Part shown: in pieces, positions 38,961-47,710 of the stretch
Layout: every line of letters begins with the position of its first letter
Numbering within the stretch: position 1 is the first letter of the stretch
NCBI GenBank assembly: GCA_018136815.1
Contig: CM030934.1
Location: 6,145,087 to 6,209,086, forward strand
Direction: 5' to 3'
From: Isochrysis galbana
Lineage: Eukaryota; Haptophyta; Isochrysidales; Isochrysidaceae
Length of the DNA stretch: 64,000 nucleotides
Notes under the pieces: generated by a model
Database searches by the model: none
Told to the model about the DNA's origin: nothing
The model's input: the letters and a program-made list of their open reading frames with translations, nothing else
Made by a program: the position numbers and the translations under genes

Positions 38961-39236
38961 GGTGACGGGGACGAAATGCATCATGGACACCCCGGGTGCA
39001 TCGCTTGCCTTGTGCTTTGCAGCAAATGGCGTCGAATTTGCGTGAAGTCTTTCGGAAGACGTCGCCATCCGCCCTGCGTTCCGGCCGTCGACGATGGTTG
39101 CATTTCTTCAACTCGGCCAGCGGGCATGGTTGCATTCTTCGACGCGGGGGGGTCGATCTGCCCAAGGAACGGGCGCCCCAACGGCGGTGAAAGAAACACG
39201 TCGTTTAAAAGAACTCTTCTTGTGTAAAGAGGCGAC
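38961..39236. other. Unassigned spacer
   Basis: Open frames overlap on both strands but none shows a family. The stretch CATCATGGACACCCCGGGTGC could continue the LINE debris. Confidence 0.25.
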
Positions 39237-39539
39237 ATGGCGTGGTACTATTGGGTCTTTGGCATTGTACCCCTGGGTATCTTCGCTAGCTTTAGCTTTG
39301 TAATCATCTTCGTAATTGTACTACTAATTGGAGGAATCGTTGAGGCATTCCTACGTAAAAAGGAAAAAACAATAAAACAACTGAGCGTTAGTACCACTAC
39401 TGCCACTAGCCCGGTACTATCACGACACCCCTCAGCGCACTTGCCCGCACGCCTTGAAGTGATGGCACAGACACATACTCATATGTCATATGCATCCCTA
39501 CAAATCTCCCCCCTCGCAAACCCCCGGCTCCCATTATAA
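39237..39539 (+). CDS. Small hypothetical membrane protein
   Basis: 100 codons from ATG 39237. A long hydrophobic segment (GIVPLGIFASFSFVIIFVIV, continuing LLIGGIVEAFL) lies at about residues 9-40 and is followed by a basic stretch (RKKEKTIKQ). This could be a single-pass membrane protein or one hairpin of two helices. No family recognised, and surrounding repeats make a chance ORF possible. The frame ends in an imperfect 12-bp hairpin sequence (CCCATTATAACT / AGTTACAATGGG, 39531-39562). Confidence 0.3.
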   Translation: MAWYYWVFGIVPLGIFASFSFVIIFVIVLLIGGIVEAFLRKKEKTIKQLSVSTTTATSPVLSRHPSAHLPARLEVMAQTHTHMSYASLQISPLANPRLPL

Positions 39540-39879
39540 CTCCCCACAAGTTACAATGGGGGAAAACCCAGTGAGGCGGACCGACCTACGTCGGGCGACT
39601 CACCGGGGAAAAGCACCGGGGGGGGGGAGGGACCTCTCGTCGAGAAGCAGAACGGCCCTTACAGCTCGCGCCGCGAGCAGTCCTCGAAGAAATAAATGAC
39701 TGCGCCCCCCGATACCTGCCACAAGGACGTCTTGAGCCATTCCCTTCCTCTCTTCCTCCTGTCGCCAGCCGCCCCCCTTCGCCCGTTTGCTAACGCAAAC
39801 GGGGCCCGTTTCTTACCACACTCCATCGGGGGGGGTGCAAAACCCCCCCTCTCCCTCTCTCCGTTCTCCTCCACCTGTG
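39540..39879. other. Repeat-derived spacer
   Basis: Contains the perfect hairpin CCCGTTTGC-taac-GCAAACGGG near 39782-39803 and C/G runs. No gene. Confidence 0.4.
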
Positions 39880-40294
39880 TCCCTGCGGCGCGTCGCCATG
39901 CGGCGCGCCACGGCCTGCTCTGAGAGGTCCTTTGGGGGCTCCCAGAGGGCCAGCCATGGCAGCTCAGTCAGGGGGCAGTGGAGGCTGGGGCTCAGCCCCT
40001 GGCCCCCCCTGCCTCTCCCACGCTTGCCTCGCTGGCCATGGGAGCCGCCCAGAGGCATCTGTCTGCCTGGCGACCAGGGAAGGGGGGGGGGTCAGCTCGA
40101 GGGCAGGCCCACGCAGGGCGTGGGAGTGCGAATCACGGCCCGCGCCCACTAGGGGTCTGGGCCAGTGTGGTGATTGCCCAGCCCCTGCCAAAGGGCAGGG
40201 GCTGTGGTTGATTGTATCGGCCCACCCCTGGGGGTGTCCGCGATGGAGAGAGGGGGGCGCGAGGCCCCCATTGTCCCCTACTTATAAAAGTAGG
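39880..40294 (-). mobile_element. LINE-family 5' end copy with terminal hairpin
   Basis: Minus strand: hairpin CCTACTT-TTAT-AAGTAGG (40294-40277), ATG at 40271, then a frame starting MGASRPPLSIADTPRGG. An inner hairpin CAGCCCCTGCC-aaag-GGCAGGGGCTG is at about 40178-40203. The distal part shares the GGGCAGTGGAGGCTGGGGCT block with other copies. Confidence 0.65.
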
Positions 40295-40434
40295 TTGTAA
40301 AAAGGAAAAAAAGCTTAGACGGTGATACCTCCACTCAATAAATCGGGGGTCAATAAAAGTTATATACCAAAATAGACACTAACAGTGTAACAAAAAAAGG
40401 GAACCTCAAGTTGCACCCTCTCAAGCCCCAAGCC

Positions 40435-40672
40435 CAAGCCGCGTCGAAATCGGCTGTCGCGGCGCCCGATAGCACGCGCGCTAACGTGCGCCGCCGGAGG
40501 CCGGAGAGCCCAACTTCGAACCGAGCCCGGGCGCGCTGCAAGACCGTTCTCGTTCCTCAGCCTGGTGTCCGGCCCCCTGGAGCCGGAGGGCAGTTGGCAG
40601 CGCCCGGGGGCGCGAGGGGGAGGGCACGAGAGGCGCCTCCCCCCATGTGAACTACGTAAATATGAACTTAGT
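40435..40672 (-). mobile_element. LINE-family fragment related to the 203-bp satellite
   Basis: Minus-strand GGTTCGAAGTTGGGCTCTCCGG at about 40510-40532 matches the satellite unit at 43173-43196. At 40640-40668 there is a degraded terminal hairpin and ATG (40639-40637, minus), as in other 5' ends. Confidence 0.4.
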
Positions 40673-40870
40673 TTACCGTATTGCGTGCACATGGCACGTA
40701 GCATGTCATGTGCTGAATGTCAAGTAGCTGCATGAATGTGCAAGGGATGTGGTGCGAGAACACCGCAGTCCGCAGTCGTGGCCACCCCACGCCTACTAGG
40801 TGTTCGGGGTGTTGGTGTCTACTCCATCTAGCCAAAAATGCTTTCGACTGAAGGCAACTGAGATGGAGAT

Positions 40871-41737
40871 TCAACGCTTTCTCTTCTTCTTGAGCGCAGC
40901 CGCGGATTCCTTCCCTGCTGCAGACAGTTGCAGAGACGGCCCAGCAGGCGCAGCCGGATCACATTTCAGGAGAGTGCGCCCCTCCATGTCTAGTAGCACG
41001 TAGTCTAGTGAGAGGTGAGATTTTCGGACACTGGCTACGGTTGCACGCTCAACGACGATTCGGGGCGCACGACCAAAGCTCTGGCGGTCAAGACATCGCA
41101 GAACGTCAGCTCGCACCTCAAGCATCGATTTTACAAGCAATCCACAGCGTGGAAGTGACCAGAGCCATGAGGTACCCTCGACGGCGGGAGCCTCGCCGAG
41201 GCCAGCCACCGCCATGGATCGGAGAGGTACAAGCCAACCGCGCCTCACCAAAATAGCTGCCATCCCCTGCGCGGCAGTCGCGGGATCACCAGCGATCCTG
41301 GTCGCGAGTTCTTTATTCTCGAGTAGCTTGTTCACAATGTCGGCTTCCTCAACGCGCGACCGGGTGCACTGTCGGATCAAATGGATGGCAAGCGCCAGTG
41401 CTCGCTTGTCCTCGGGTTCCGTGGCCGCGTCCCTTTCCACACACATGACCGCTTGGACGTCATCCCCACGAACAATCAGGGACTCATCTCTGAGTGCAGC
41501 TGGCAGCTGCAAAACAAGCAACGAGCCTGCTGTGCGCTTCTCTTCTAGCTCTCGATCGACCGCAGTCCTGTTCCGAACGATCGCGTAGATTTGCGCCAGC
41601 GTCGACACGGGGAGCGCACGACCGCACAGGCGGGCGCCAATAGGGCAACTATTGACTAGCAGCATGAGCGCTGCCTCGAGGTCGGAGGGTGCAGAGGCGG
41701 CGAGCAGCGCGTCGTCGTCCAGCTCTCCCTGGGCCAT
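40871..41737 (-). CDS. STK19: STK19-family protein
   Basis: Single exon, 288 aa, ATG 41737. The N-terminal half has ALPVSTLAQIYAIVRNRT and VDRELEEKRTAGSLLVLQL, the first winged-helix-like part of the STK19 family. The C-terminal half has GWLVPLRS, SWLWSLPRCGLLVKSM, R-x6-LDRQSFGRAP and the closing DYVLLDMEGRTLLKCD, matching the STK19 C-terminal block (Y.+.DL.G..L). A basic KKKRKR tail could be a nuclear signal. STK19, once called a kinase, has no kinase fold. Recent work on the human protein points to DNA binding and transcription-coupled nucleotide excision repair. The length (human about 254 aa in the corrected form) fits. Confidence 0.8.
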   Translation of the reverse strand: MAQGELDDDALLAASAPSDLEAALMLLVNSCPIGARLCGRALPVSTLAQIYAIVRNRTAVDRELEEKRTAGSLLVLQLPAALRDESLIVRGDDVQAVMCVERDAATEPEDKRALALAIHLIRQCTRSRVEEADIVNKLLENKELATRIAGDPATAAQGMAAILVRRGWLVPLRSMAVAGLGEAPAVEGTSWLWSLPRCGLLVKSMLEVRADVLRCLDRQSFGRAPRIVVERATVASVRKSHLSLDYVLLDMEGRTLLKCDPAAPAGPSLQLSAAGKESAAALKKKRKR

Positions 41738-42391
41738 CGCCTCGCCACCGCAGACGACCGAAAATGGGGTCGCCTTACAGCCGAGGCACCAAAATTAGAC
41801 CTTCCTGTTTGGCCCAGCGGCCCAGCGGCCCTATGTATCCTATGTTCCTATGTTGCATGTTGGGCCGTTGGGCCCAACCAGAGTGACCAGTGACTGCGAG
41901 AAGAGCGGTGTAGATCGTAGATCAGAGTAACCATAGGAGGCTACTAGCACAACGAATCGGTGACGATGCCAAGTTTTCACGCTACAATTACAACGGAAGG
42001 GTACCACTTCACCACTCCGCACCAGGGCGTATGGGTTCACGTTGACACGCCCTCGAGGGCCCATTACAGTAGCTTGGGCAAGGTGTTAACCCATCTGGCC
42101 TCTTACAAGTGTTGACGCAGGGCACAACAAGTGTTGACACGGTGTTGACGCACTTCCACTCGTCACTGTTGCGGTTGCAGGTTGCTGATTCTGCTTGCTT
42201 TAGCGGGCAGCGCGGCAGCGCGCGCGAGGGAATGCGCGGTCAAATGACAAAATGCCTATCGGGACACGCGCAAGGGGAACGCGCAGGCGACGCGCAGCGC
42301 GCAACATGAGCGTCGGCCGGTCGGTCGCGCGCAGCGAGTGCGGCGAGCAGCCGGTCCACGGCCGCGAAGGCGGCGGCGGGCACCTGTCACC
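41738..42391. other. Intergenic, no gene seen
   Basis: Short direct repeats GGCCCAGC(GG), CCTATGT and GTGTTGACRCRG occur. Nothing coding is supported. The plus strand before 42391 is G/C-rich. Confidence 0.4.
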
Positions 42392-42830
42392 TGTTGTATT
42401 CCTGCCCATCTGAAGACTGTAGGCATGAATATTCGCGTAAGGTACGCGCTCATAATTACAATTGAACAGTTCCCCGTGTTGCCACTAACGCACAAGGCAC
42501 ACAGATTCGGATTCCCCATGGTCTCAAGTCCAGGTTTGCAGATTTTGGTCTCGAAATTTGCGATTCGAATTTTGTTTTTGCTGTTACTATAATTGTTGGC
42601 TCGTTTAAGGTAATAAACCGGCCTGACTTCGACTTCTCGTTCTGCAGTCGCTCTGCGAGACTCTCTCTCTCTCTCTCTCTCCGTCCGCATCTCCTCGGCC
42701 GACGACAGGAAGATTCGTCCAAAACATTCTCCGGTCCCAAGATATCTCGTGGGGGGTCTCTCCGCGCTCCACCAACGCGAGGATTTTGGACAGAGGAGCA
42801 GCTGCAATCACAATCGAAAAGCGCCGACAC
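42392..42830 (+). mobile_element. Solo or partial LTR of the gypsy family
   Basis: Starts TGTTGTATTCCTGCCCATC and runs for about 390 bp parallel to the minus strand from 27497, with scattered differences. It includes AATATTCGYGTAAGGTACGC and a (CT)n tract. After about 42790 the similarity fades. No pol is adjacent. The distal end and target duplication could not be fixed. Confidence 0.65.
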
Positions 42831-42976
42831 GGCGCCCTCCGGGGGGACACGCGTCGCGGGAAGCAGGGAATGTTACGCTAGTCTACATTTAATTTTAAAA
42901 TAACGCTATGTGTACAACTGTGGACATTCGATCGCTCAATTCGCTCATGTCCCACATTTGACGGAACGACACCTTT

Positions 42977-43795
42977 GGTCTCTCCGGGCCTCCTTCGGCG
43001 ACGGCTCAACGTTCAATGGGCTCGGCGGGTGGGTGATTTCGACGAGGGTTCGGCGCGCGGCCTGCCCGATTGGCGTGACCATCCGGGTGGGATATGCGTA
43101 TATGTATATGGTATCTGGTGGGGTCCGCCATCCGGATGGATCGTCGAAAACGGCCACGAAGCGCGCCCGGCGTCGGTTCGAAGTTGGGCTCTCCGGACCT
43201 CCCTCGGCGACGGCTCAACGTTCAATGGGCTCGGCGGGTGGGTGATTTCGACGAGGGTTCGGCGCGCGGCCTGCCCGATTGGCGTGACCATCCGGGTGGG
43301 ATATGCGTATATGGTATCTGGTGGGGTCCGCCATCCGGATGGATCGTCGAAAACGGCCACGCAGCGCGCCCGGCATCGGTTCGAAGTTGGTCTCTCCGGG
43401 CCTCCCTCGGCGACGGCTCAACGTTCAATGGGCTCGGCGGGTGGGTGATTTCGACGAGGGTTCGGCGCGCGGCCTGCCCGATTGGCGTGACCATCCGGGT
43501 GGGATATGCGTATATGGTATCTGGTGGGGTCCGCCATCCGGATGGATCGTCGAAAACGGCCACGCAGCGCGCCCGGCATCGGTTCGAAGTTGGTCTCTCC
43601 GGGCCTCCCTCGGCGACGGCTCAACGTTCAATGGGCTCGGCGGGTGGGTGATTTCGACGAGGGTTCGGCGCGCGGCCTGCCCGATTGGCGTGACCATCCG
43701 GGTGGGATATGCGTATATGGTATCTGGTGGGGTCCGCCATCCGGATGGATCGTCGAAAACGGCCACGCAGCGCGCCCGGCATCGGTTCGAAGTTG
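42977..43795 (+). repeat. Four-unit tandem satellite, 203-bp period
   Basis: Units start at 42977, 43186, 43389 and 43592. The first is 209 bp because of an extra TATATG; the others are 203 bp and nearly identical. Each contains GCGACGGCTCAACGTTCAAT, GGGATATGCGTATATGG and a terminal CGGTTCGAAGTTGG. Frames stay open across units, so repeated ORFs with the same peptide on both strands are by-products. Confidence 0.95.
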
Positions 43796-44035
43796 GGCTT
43801 TTTGAGCTTTTGCGATTTTAGCGTCTTTTGTCAGTTTTTGATTACGTTTTGTTATGGGGGCCCAAGGGGGGGGGTCCGGGTCCTAATGGGCCCCGGATAT
43901 GTGCTAGTTGGGTGTATTGGGAACTTTCTCCCGAAAAAAATCCTTAAATTTCCTCAATTCTGAGATGGTCATTTTTTCACCCCTTATAAAAAAACACTGT
44001 TTGACCGCCCTACCTGTTTGACCGCCCTATCTTAC
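43796..44035. mobile_element. Possible DNA-transposon end
   Basis: Two copies of TGTTTGACCGCCCTA(C/T)C lie at about 44002-44034. The complement GGGCGGTCAAACAGGGC is at the window end (63983), and a variant is at 20403. The preceding AT-rich 200 bp has no gene. Confidence 0.4.
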
Positions 44036-44375
44036 TATCCAACACACTAGGGCCGCTAGGCGCTAGGAGCACCTCACCGCCCCACAGCCCTTCGTTCGCC
44101 GTTCGTTCCCAGTCCAGACACCCAAATGGGGATGCCCGACCCCATCCAGAATTTCATTCACCCGACTCCCGGCGGGGAGGAGGGCCAAGGCGCCGCGCTA
44201 ACCGCCGGTGCCGCTCGCGACGGAGTGGCCCAGAGCCCAAAGCCCTCCGGCTCCGCTCGACTCGACACTTTAATCTTACAGAGACGGAGCCATGAAAAGA
44301 AAAAGGAATGTCGCAAAAAGAAAAGATGTCTCCTGCCCGCGGAGCTTCGGAGACAGAGAAAGGGGGCGACGCGAG

Positions 44376-44934
44376 ATGGTGAGCAGCGCCAGGGGGTGGG
44401 GGTGGGGGGTGGGGGATGGGGGGGGGGGGCGGGCAGGGGGCATGAGGAAGGGGTAAAGTTTTGAGCGATCTCGCGGCGGCCGAGCGGCCGGGCGGGCGGG
44501 TCAAGCGGGCGGTGTTGAGGGGTCTCTCTCTCACCTCACGGCCCCTTTGCGGCCCACAGGCTGGCGAGGGGCAAGTCGGTGGAGGCACGCTCACCAAGCG
44601 GCCAGGCAATGCTGGCGCGCGGGCAGCTGGCCCGACTGGCACGATGGCCAGGAAGGCGGCCGCGGCGCGGCGTCCGGCGGCGCGCTCGGGCGGTGGCGGC
44701 GGCTCTGGCATTCTCAAATTCTACACCGATGACGCGCCAGGACTCAAAATGTCTGCTGCAGCCTGATGCACCTCTGCATTGCGCAGCAGCAGACACTCCG
44801 GTTCTGCTGATGCTAACCCGCCGTCTCTACCCGCCCATGCTCACAGTGGACCGACAACCGTGCTTGTCCTGAGCCTGCTCTTCATTGCATTCGTCGTGCT
44901 GCTTCACATCTGGGGCAAGTTCCGTAAGGGTTAA
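44376..44934 (+). CDS. SEC61B: Sec61 beta subunit
   Basis: Proposed exons 44376-44378 (just the ATG), 44560-44750 and 44847-44934, with introns of 181 and 96 nt, GT-AG, 93 aa. The ATG-only first exon is chosen because the frame upstream of the CCCACAG acceptor does not look coding, and the splice gives M-AGEGQVGGG, a normal Sec61 beta N-terminus and length. The Gly/Ala/Arg-rich cytosolic tail leads to GILKFYTDDAPGLK, the family signature. After the intron, IGPTTVLVLSLLFIAFVVLL forms the tail anchor with the closing HIWGKFRKG. Sec61 beta is the small tail-anchored subunit of the ER protein-conducting channel. An alternative start is the internal ATG at 44644. Confidence 0.9.
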
Positions 44935-45892
44935 GCACTCAACCGCATTCGTATTGGGTAGGCTCTTTAACTCAAGGTGCATGCTGGTTGACGCAGCCAT
45001 TACCATTGCACAACTGCGCATCGGAATTTCATGATGCTGTGGGGGAAGGCGCAGGATTGTTCACCTGCTCGCGGTTGAACCTTGGCTTGAGACGCATCGC
45101 ACGTTGAGGCTACTTTTCTTGTAGCAGTGAATCAGTTCAAATGTGCTGCACGTTCGAGAAACACGTGAACGTGTGGCACCCTGACCAGTTGCTTCGATGG
45201 ATGATTTGCCTGCGCTTTGAATTCTGGATCACGGACACCAAACGAGCTTATGCTTTCCCCTAAGGAGATCGTGTTGTTTGCGCATTAGCCAAGCCGGCCT
45301 TTGATCCCGAGCACAAAGGTGCAACTCCTGACGTGTTTAGTCGTCGCGTAACAAAGAAATGGAGTTGGTTGGCCTACACTTTGGCTATAATGTATGCTGG
45401 ACCTCCTGAATCACCGATGACTTAGCGAATGCACTGACTCAGACTAACGTCGTTGGTTGCTGAGACCCCGCCCCATCGCCACTCTTTCTTGAGATACCTG
45501 TAATGCGCAAAGCGATGGCTTATCGCGTGATCTTTTTGCCACTCTGCCTTAGCCTCGCCTTACCACGCATAGTTGAAAGTTGTCATACTATGGTCGGCTT
45601 GCGGCTGGCTCGGTCTATTGTTCATAGAAATAGCGCCCCTCTTCACTCTCATATAAATCATAATCATAAATGACGACGACCTCTCACACCTCACACCTAG
45701 CGCCAAACTGAAACGGCTAGCCGAACACCTGAACTTAGTGCACATGTGGTAGGCTCACGACTCAAACCCTATCCCTACAAAAATAGTGACCCGGGATAGC
45801 TAGACGCCCATACAACCCGAACTACGAACTAGCAGAAACAATATGATATGAGACTACCTACTCCCTACTCATACTCCCATGGGGGAAGCCTT
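44935..45892. other. Intergenic, no gene seen
   Basis: AT-richer than elsewhere, with no long conserved frame, repeat or structured motif that I can support. The 3' untranslated region of Sec61 beta must lie at its start. Confidence 0.4.
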
Positions 45893-46336
45893 TTAAAAAT
45901 TCTTGAAGGTGTCCGCTAAGCTACTAGTGTCCCACACTCCCCCGCGCTCTCATCGACATCGCCTATACTCCTACCTCTACTCTCCCTTTCCGCTCCCCCC
46001 TCGTTCCTTTTTCTTCGGTTTCGGTATAGTTTTGGGGGGTTGGGGGTCGGCCCATGTACACTACTTTGGGCCTCGCGTTGGGGGAGGGGAGGGGCGGTGC
46101 TGTGGTGGCCATGCGCCATGCAGGGCAGGGTGGTCTTGCTGGTGCATGGCTGTCAGGGGGCGGCACGGGACGAGTCTCGTGCTCGTGCGCACCTGGGTCG
46201 GGGGAGGAGCGCCCGCTCGCGGGCGCTTCGAGTGCGAGGAGTCGAGCTTGGCCCGATCGTCCGTCGCGGCGGGGGTGGCAGCAGGGGAGGAGGGGGGCGG
46301 CGCGCGCTCCATATGACCCTATCGTCTTAACGATAG
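45893..46336 (-). mobile_element. Short LINE-family element, both ends present
   Basis: Minus strand: terminal hairpin CTATCGT-TAAG-ACGATAG (46336-46319), ATG at 46312 with frame MERAPPPSSPAAT and later SKRPRAG, as at 6617. It ends after about 440 bp with AGCGGACACCTTCAAGAA plus T run, like the end at 427-452. It lacks all enzymatic domains. Confidence 0.6.
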
Positions 46337-47710
46337 TTGCAAAGTTTGCACAAAGAGCCGGGTGTTGGCAAGGATTGTGGATTGTGGGGGTAGATGGTGG
46401 GAATGAGTACGATATACGATATTGCCGCACCGCCGTGATGAGCGTTCTGACAGTGAATCGGTGAATAGAGTGCGTATCCTTGTCGCATTGGGCATTGGCT
46501 CTGGGCGTAGCCTCATACTCATACTCATGCACTCATCATATTCATATTCATCATATTACGAGAGCTCCTATGCTAATGCTAAGCCCCAATGTACCCTCCC
46601 CAACACCATACCTTTGATGGTTGATGGTTGATGGAGCCCCTAGTGGAGGTTTATATAGCTTTTTTCTTTTTTATTCAACCCAAAGCGTGCGTGCGAGGCA
46701 TCTCAGTTTTGGAACGGAGGTAGTACATGTTTTTGTCCTCCGAAAAAACCACTAAAAACACTTTCTTGAGCGTTAGTCGTTAGTACCTCTACTCTCACTA
46801 GACTTGCACTAACACTAACACGCCAAGCCACGACATACATCCCAAGGCACAAACAAACTAAAAAAAGGCACAAACAAACAAGGCACATCATCATCATCAT
46901 CATTCATCATTTCGTTTCTTCTGGCTTACGACTGCCAAGCTTAGAATTAGAATAAGGCCATAGGACGTCGTCCTTTTCCTTTCTGGTTATCACTGTGAGG
47001 AAGGGGACCTGTGACCTGTACCTTTCCTAAAGCACTATGTATTTGAAATCTCCGGCCGGGGCCAACCCCCAGTCCTGGCGGTGATCCGGTGCAATCGTCA
47101 ATCGTGACGTGGTGGCTCTCGACTCTCGACCCCCCGTCTCTCCCCAACGGCCCAACAGTGCTTTCATCGGTGGCTGCGTGGTGAGAACACCGGGGGGGGG
47201 GGCGGGGGGGGGCGGGGGGGGGGGCGGGGCCCATCGGGCCAGCCAGCCCCCACCTTGGTGCTCGGCCCGCCCGGCGCCCTGTCGAGTGCTTTACTCCTCC
47301 TACAGGAGGGAGGGAGACCGGGCAGACGCAAAGGAGGAAGACGTCGACGAGAGAGAGAAAGGGAGGGAGGGAGGGAAGGGGAGGGAGGGGGAGGGAGAGG
47401 GGAAGGGGGCGCCGGGGGGGGGGGGGGGGGGGGGGGGGGAACGCCCCAGCAGCCGAGCGCGAGACGCTGCAGGAAGGCTCTCTGGAGGGGAGAGGGGGGA
47501 GGGGGGGAGCCTTCCCCGCCTTCCCCCCCCCCCCCCCCCCTCCCTAAAGTAATCTCTCCACCCCCTTTGCCCTCTCGGAGCCCACCTGACCCAGCGCAGT
47601 GGCGCGGTCAGCGGGCGGGCGGAGGAGGAGGGGAGGGGGGGGGGGAACAAGGGGCGCGTGCCGCACCTGCGAGCTCCGACCTGGACGGCGGCCGGCCTGC
47701 GCGCGTCTGG
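46337..47710. other. Intergenic with G-runs and purine tract
   Basis: No gene to 47100. From 47190 there are G runs (47192-47223, 47417-47439), a GAGGGAGGGAGG tract (47340-47405) and a C run (47525-47540). These form the leader of the next gene and are G-quadruplex prone. The open frame through them is low-complexity. Confidence 0.5.

Noticed and set aside
43006-43821. Repeated overlapping ORFs on both strands of the 203-bp satellite
   Set aside because: They repeat with the satellite period and have no independent coding signal.
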